This document shows positions 33,707-33,939 of a stretch of 33,939 nucleotides of DNA, in pieces. The notes under the pieces were generated by a model that was given only the letters and a program-made list of their open reading frames with translations, made no database searches and was not told where the DNA came from. This stretch comes from Candidatus Rokuibacteriota bacterium (GTDB lineage Bacteria; Bacteroidota; Bacteroidia; Flavobacteriales; Flavobacteriaceae), in the NCBI GenBank assembly GCA_900299425.1, contig OMJU01000051.1, forward strand, positions 1 to 33,939, written 5' to 3'. The position numbers and the translations under genes are program-made. The first letter of the stretch is position 1. Each line of letters starts with the position of its first letter.

Positions 33707-33939
33707 ATGATGAATCGCTGGATTTTTGTTTTTGGTATTTTGATTTCGACTTCACTCCTTGGGGTGGCAGCGCAAAACCCTGTATCGGGTTTTCAAATCT
33801 ACCAAGTAAAACAAGGCGACGCACTCATTAATATAATCAAGCAGTTCAATACCTGTCGTGCTGAGTTATTGGCCTTAAATCCTGAGTTAAAAGATCCCTT
33901 AGAAGCAGGGCTTTCTCTCATTGTTCCAAAAAGCTCTGC
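33707..33939 (+). CDS. Secreted LysM-domain protein (N-terminal part, cut by window end)
   Basis: The frame starts at ATG 33707 (or the adjacent ATG 33710) and runs off the right edge, so only 77 codons are visible. The first 23 residues (MMNRWIFVFGILISTSLLGVAAQ) form a Sec signal peptide. The segment from about residue 30 (FQIYQVKQGDALINIIKQFN, then LNPELKDPLEAGLSLIVP) is a LysM-like peptidoglycan-binding domain. In flavobacteria a LysM protein with a periplasmic-binding-protein-like part often follows guaA, and this may be its start. The rest of the protein, and so its function, is outside the window. Confidence 0.82.
   Translation, partial: MMNRWIFVFGILISTSLLGVAAQNPVSGFQIYQVKQGDALINIIKQFNTCRAELLALNPELKDPLEAGLSLIVPKSS

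Noticed and set aside
1-33939. tRNA, rRNA, insertion sequences, prophage or defence genes
   Set aside because: No cloverleaf, rRNA block, transposase, integrase, toxin-antitoxin or restriction motif could be recognised by eye on either strand.

Overview
The window is a chromosomal segment of a Bacteroidota bacterium, most likely a marine-type member of Flavobacteriia/Flavobacteriaceae. The evidence is a type IX secretion (T9SS) C-terminal sorting domain, DUF3467, DUF4295 and DUF4369 proteins, a bacillithiol BshC enzyme, and promoters that repeatedly show the Bacteroidota -7 box TAnnTTTG with a TTG-type -33 box about 20-23 nt upstream. No integrase, transposase, CRISPR array, tRNA or rRNA was recognised. 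Most of the region looks like ordinary vertically inherited genome.

Layout. 1-1644: 3' end of rpoC with a strong terminator. 1668-3568: a DUF3467 gene converging on release factor 3 (prfC, minus strand). 3606-3992: a headless OmpA-like C-terminal domain, probably a gene remnant. 4093-6332: idi, a pyruvoyl-tetrahydropterin-synthase-like gene, manA and an 88-aa conserved protein. 6327-9369: two minus-strand envelope/secreted proteins (DUF4369 lipoprotein, alpha/beta hydrolase), a plus-strand S1/P1 nuclease and a minus-strand DoxX-like membrane protein. 9388-11347: htpG with its terminator. 11348-11771: a 424-bp non-coding gap with a palindrome over the htpG promoter, a candidate short divergent transcript with its own promoter and terminator, and a degenerate 16-bp tandem repeat. 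11772-13232: a sodium/solute symporter (minus). 13337-17646: a large T9SS-exported BNR/beta-propeller protein, recR and a GT2 glycosyltransferase.

17761-22145 is a very tightly packed plus-strand run: 2-oxoacid dehydrogenase E2, a DEDDh exonuclease, an FAH-family enzyme, an orphan HPt protein and cinA. A canonical promoter then drives rpmB-rpmG-DUF4295, ending at a terminator. A second promoter begins ftsY-rimO, followed by a sialidase-like lipoprotein and a GT4 glycosyltransferase. A minus-strand M14 metallopeptidase (27860-30334) converges on that run. The window ends with bshC, guaA and the start of a secreted LysM protein.

Functionally the window mixes core translation and protein handling (rpoC, prfC, L28, L33, ftsY, rimO, htpG), DNA repair (recR, cinA, exonuclease), central metabolism (E2, manA, idi, guaA), redox thiol synthesis (bshC) and envelope or secreted functions. 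I see no clear new multi-gene defence or biosynthetic system. The least explained parts are the htpG-symporter gap, the OmpA remnant, the pterin-synthase motif type, the Asp-to-Asn change in the E2 active-site motif, and the orphan HPt protein.
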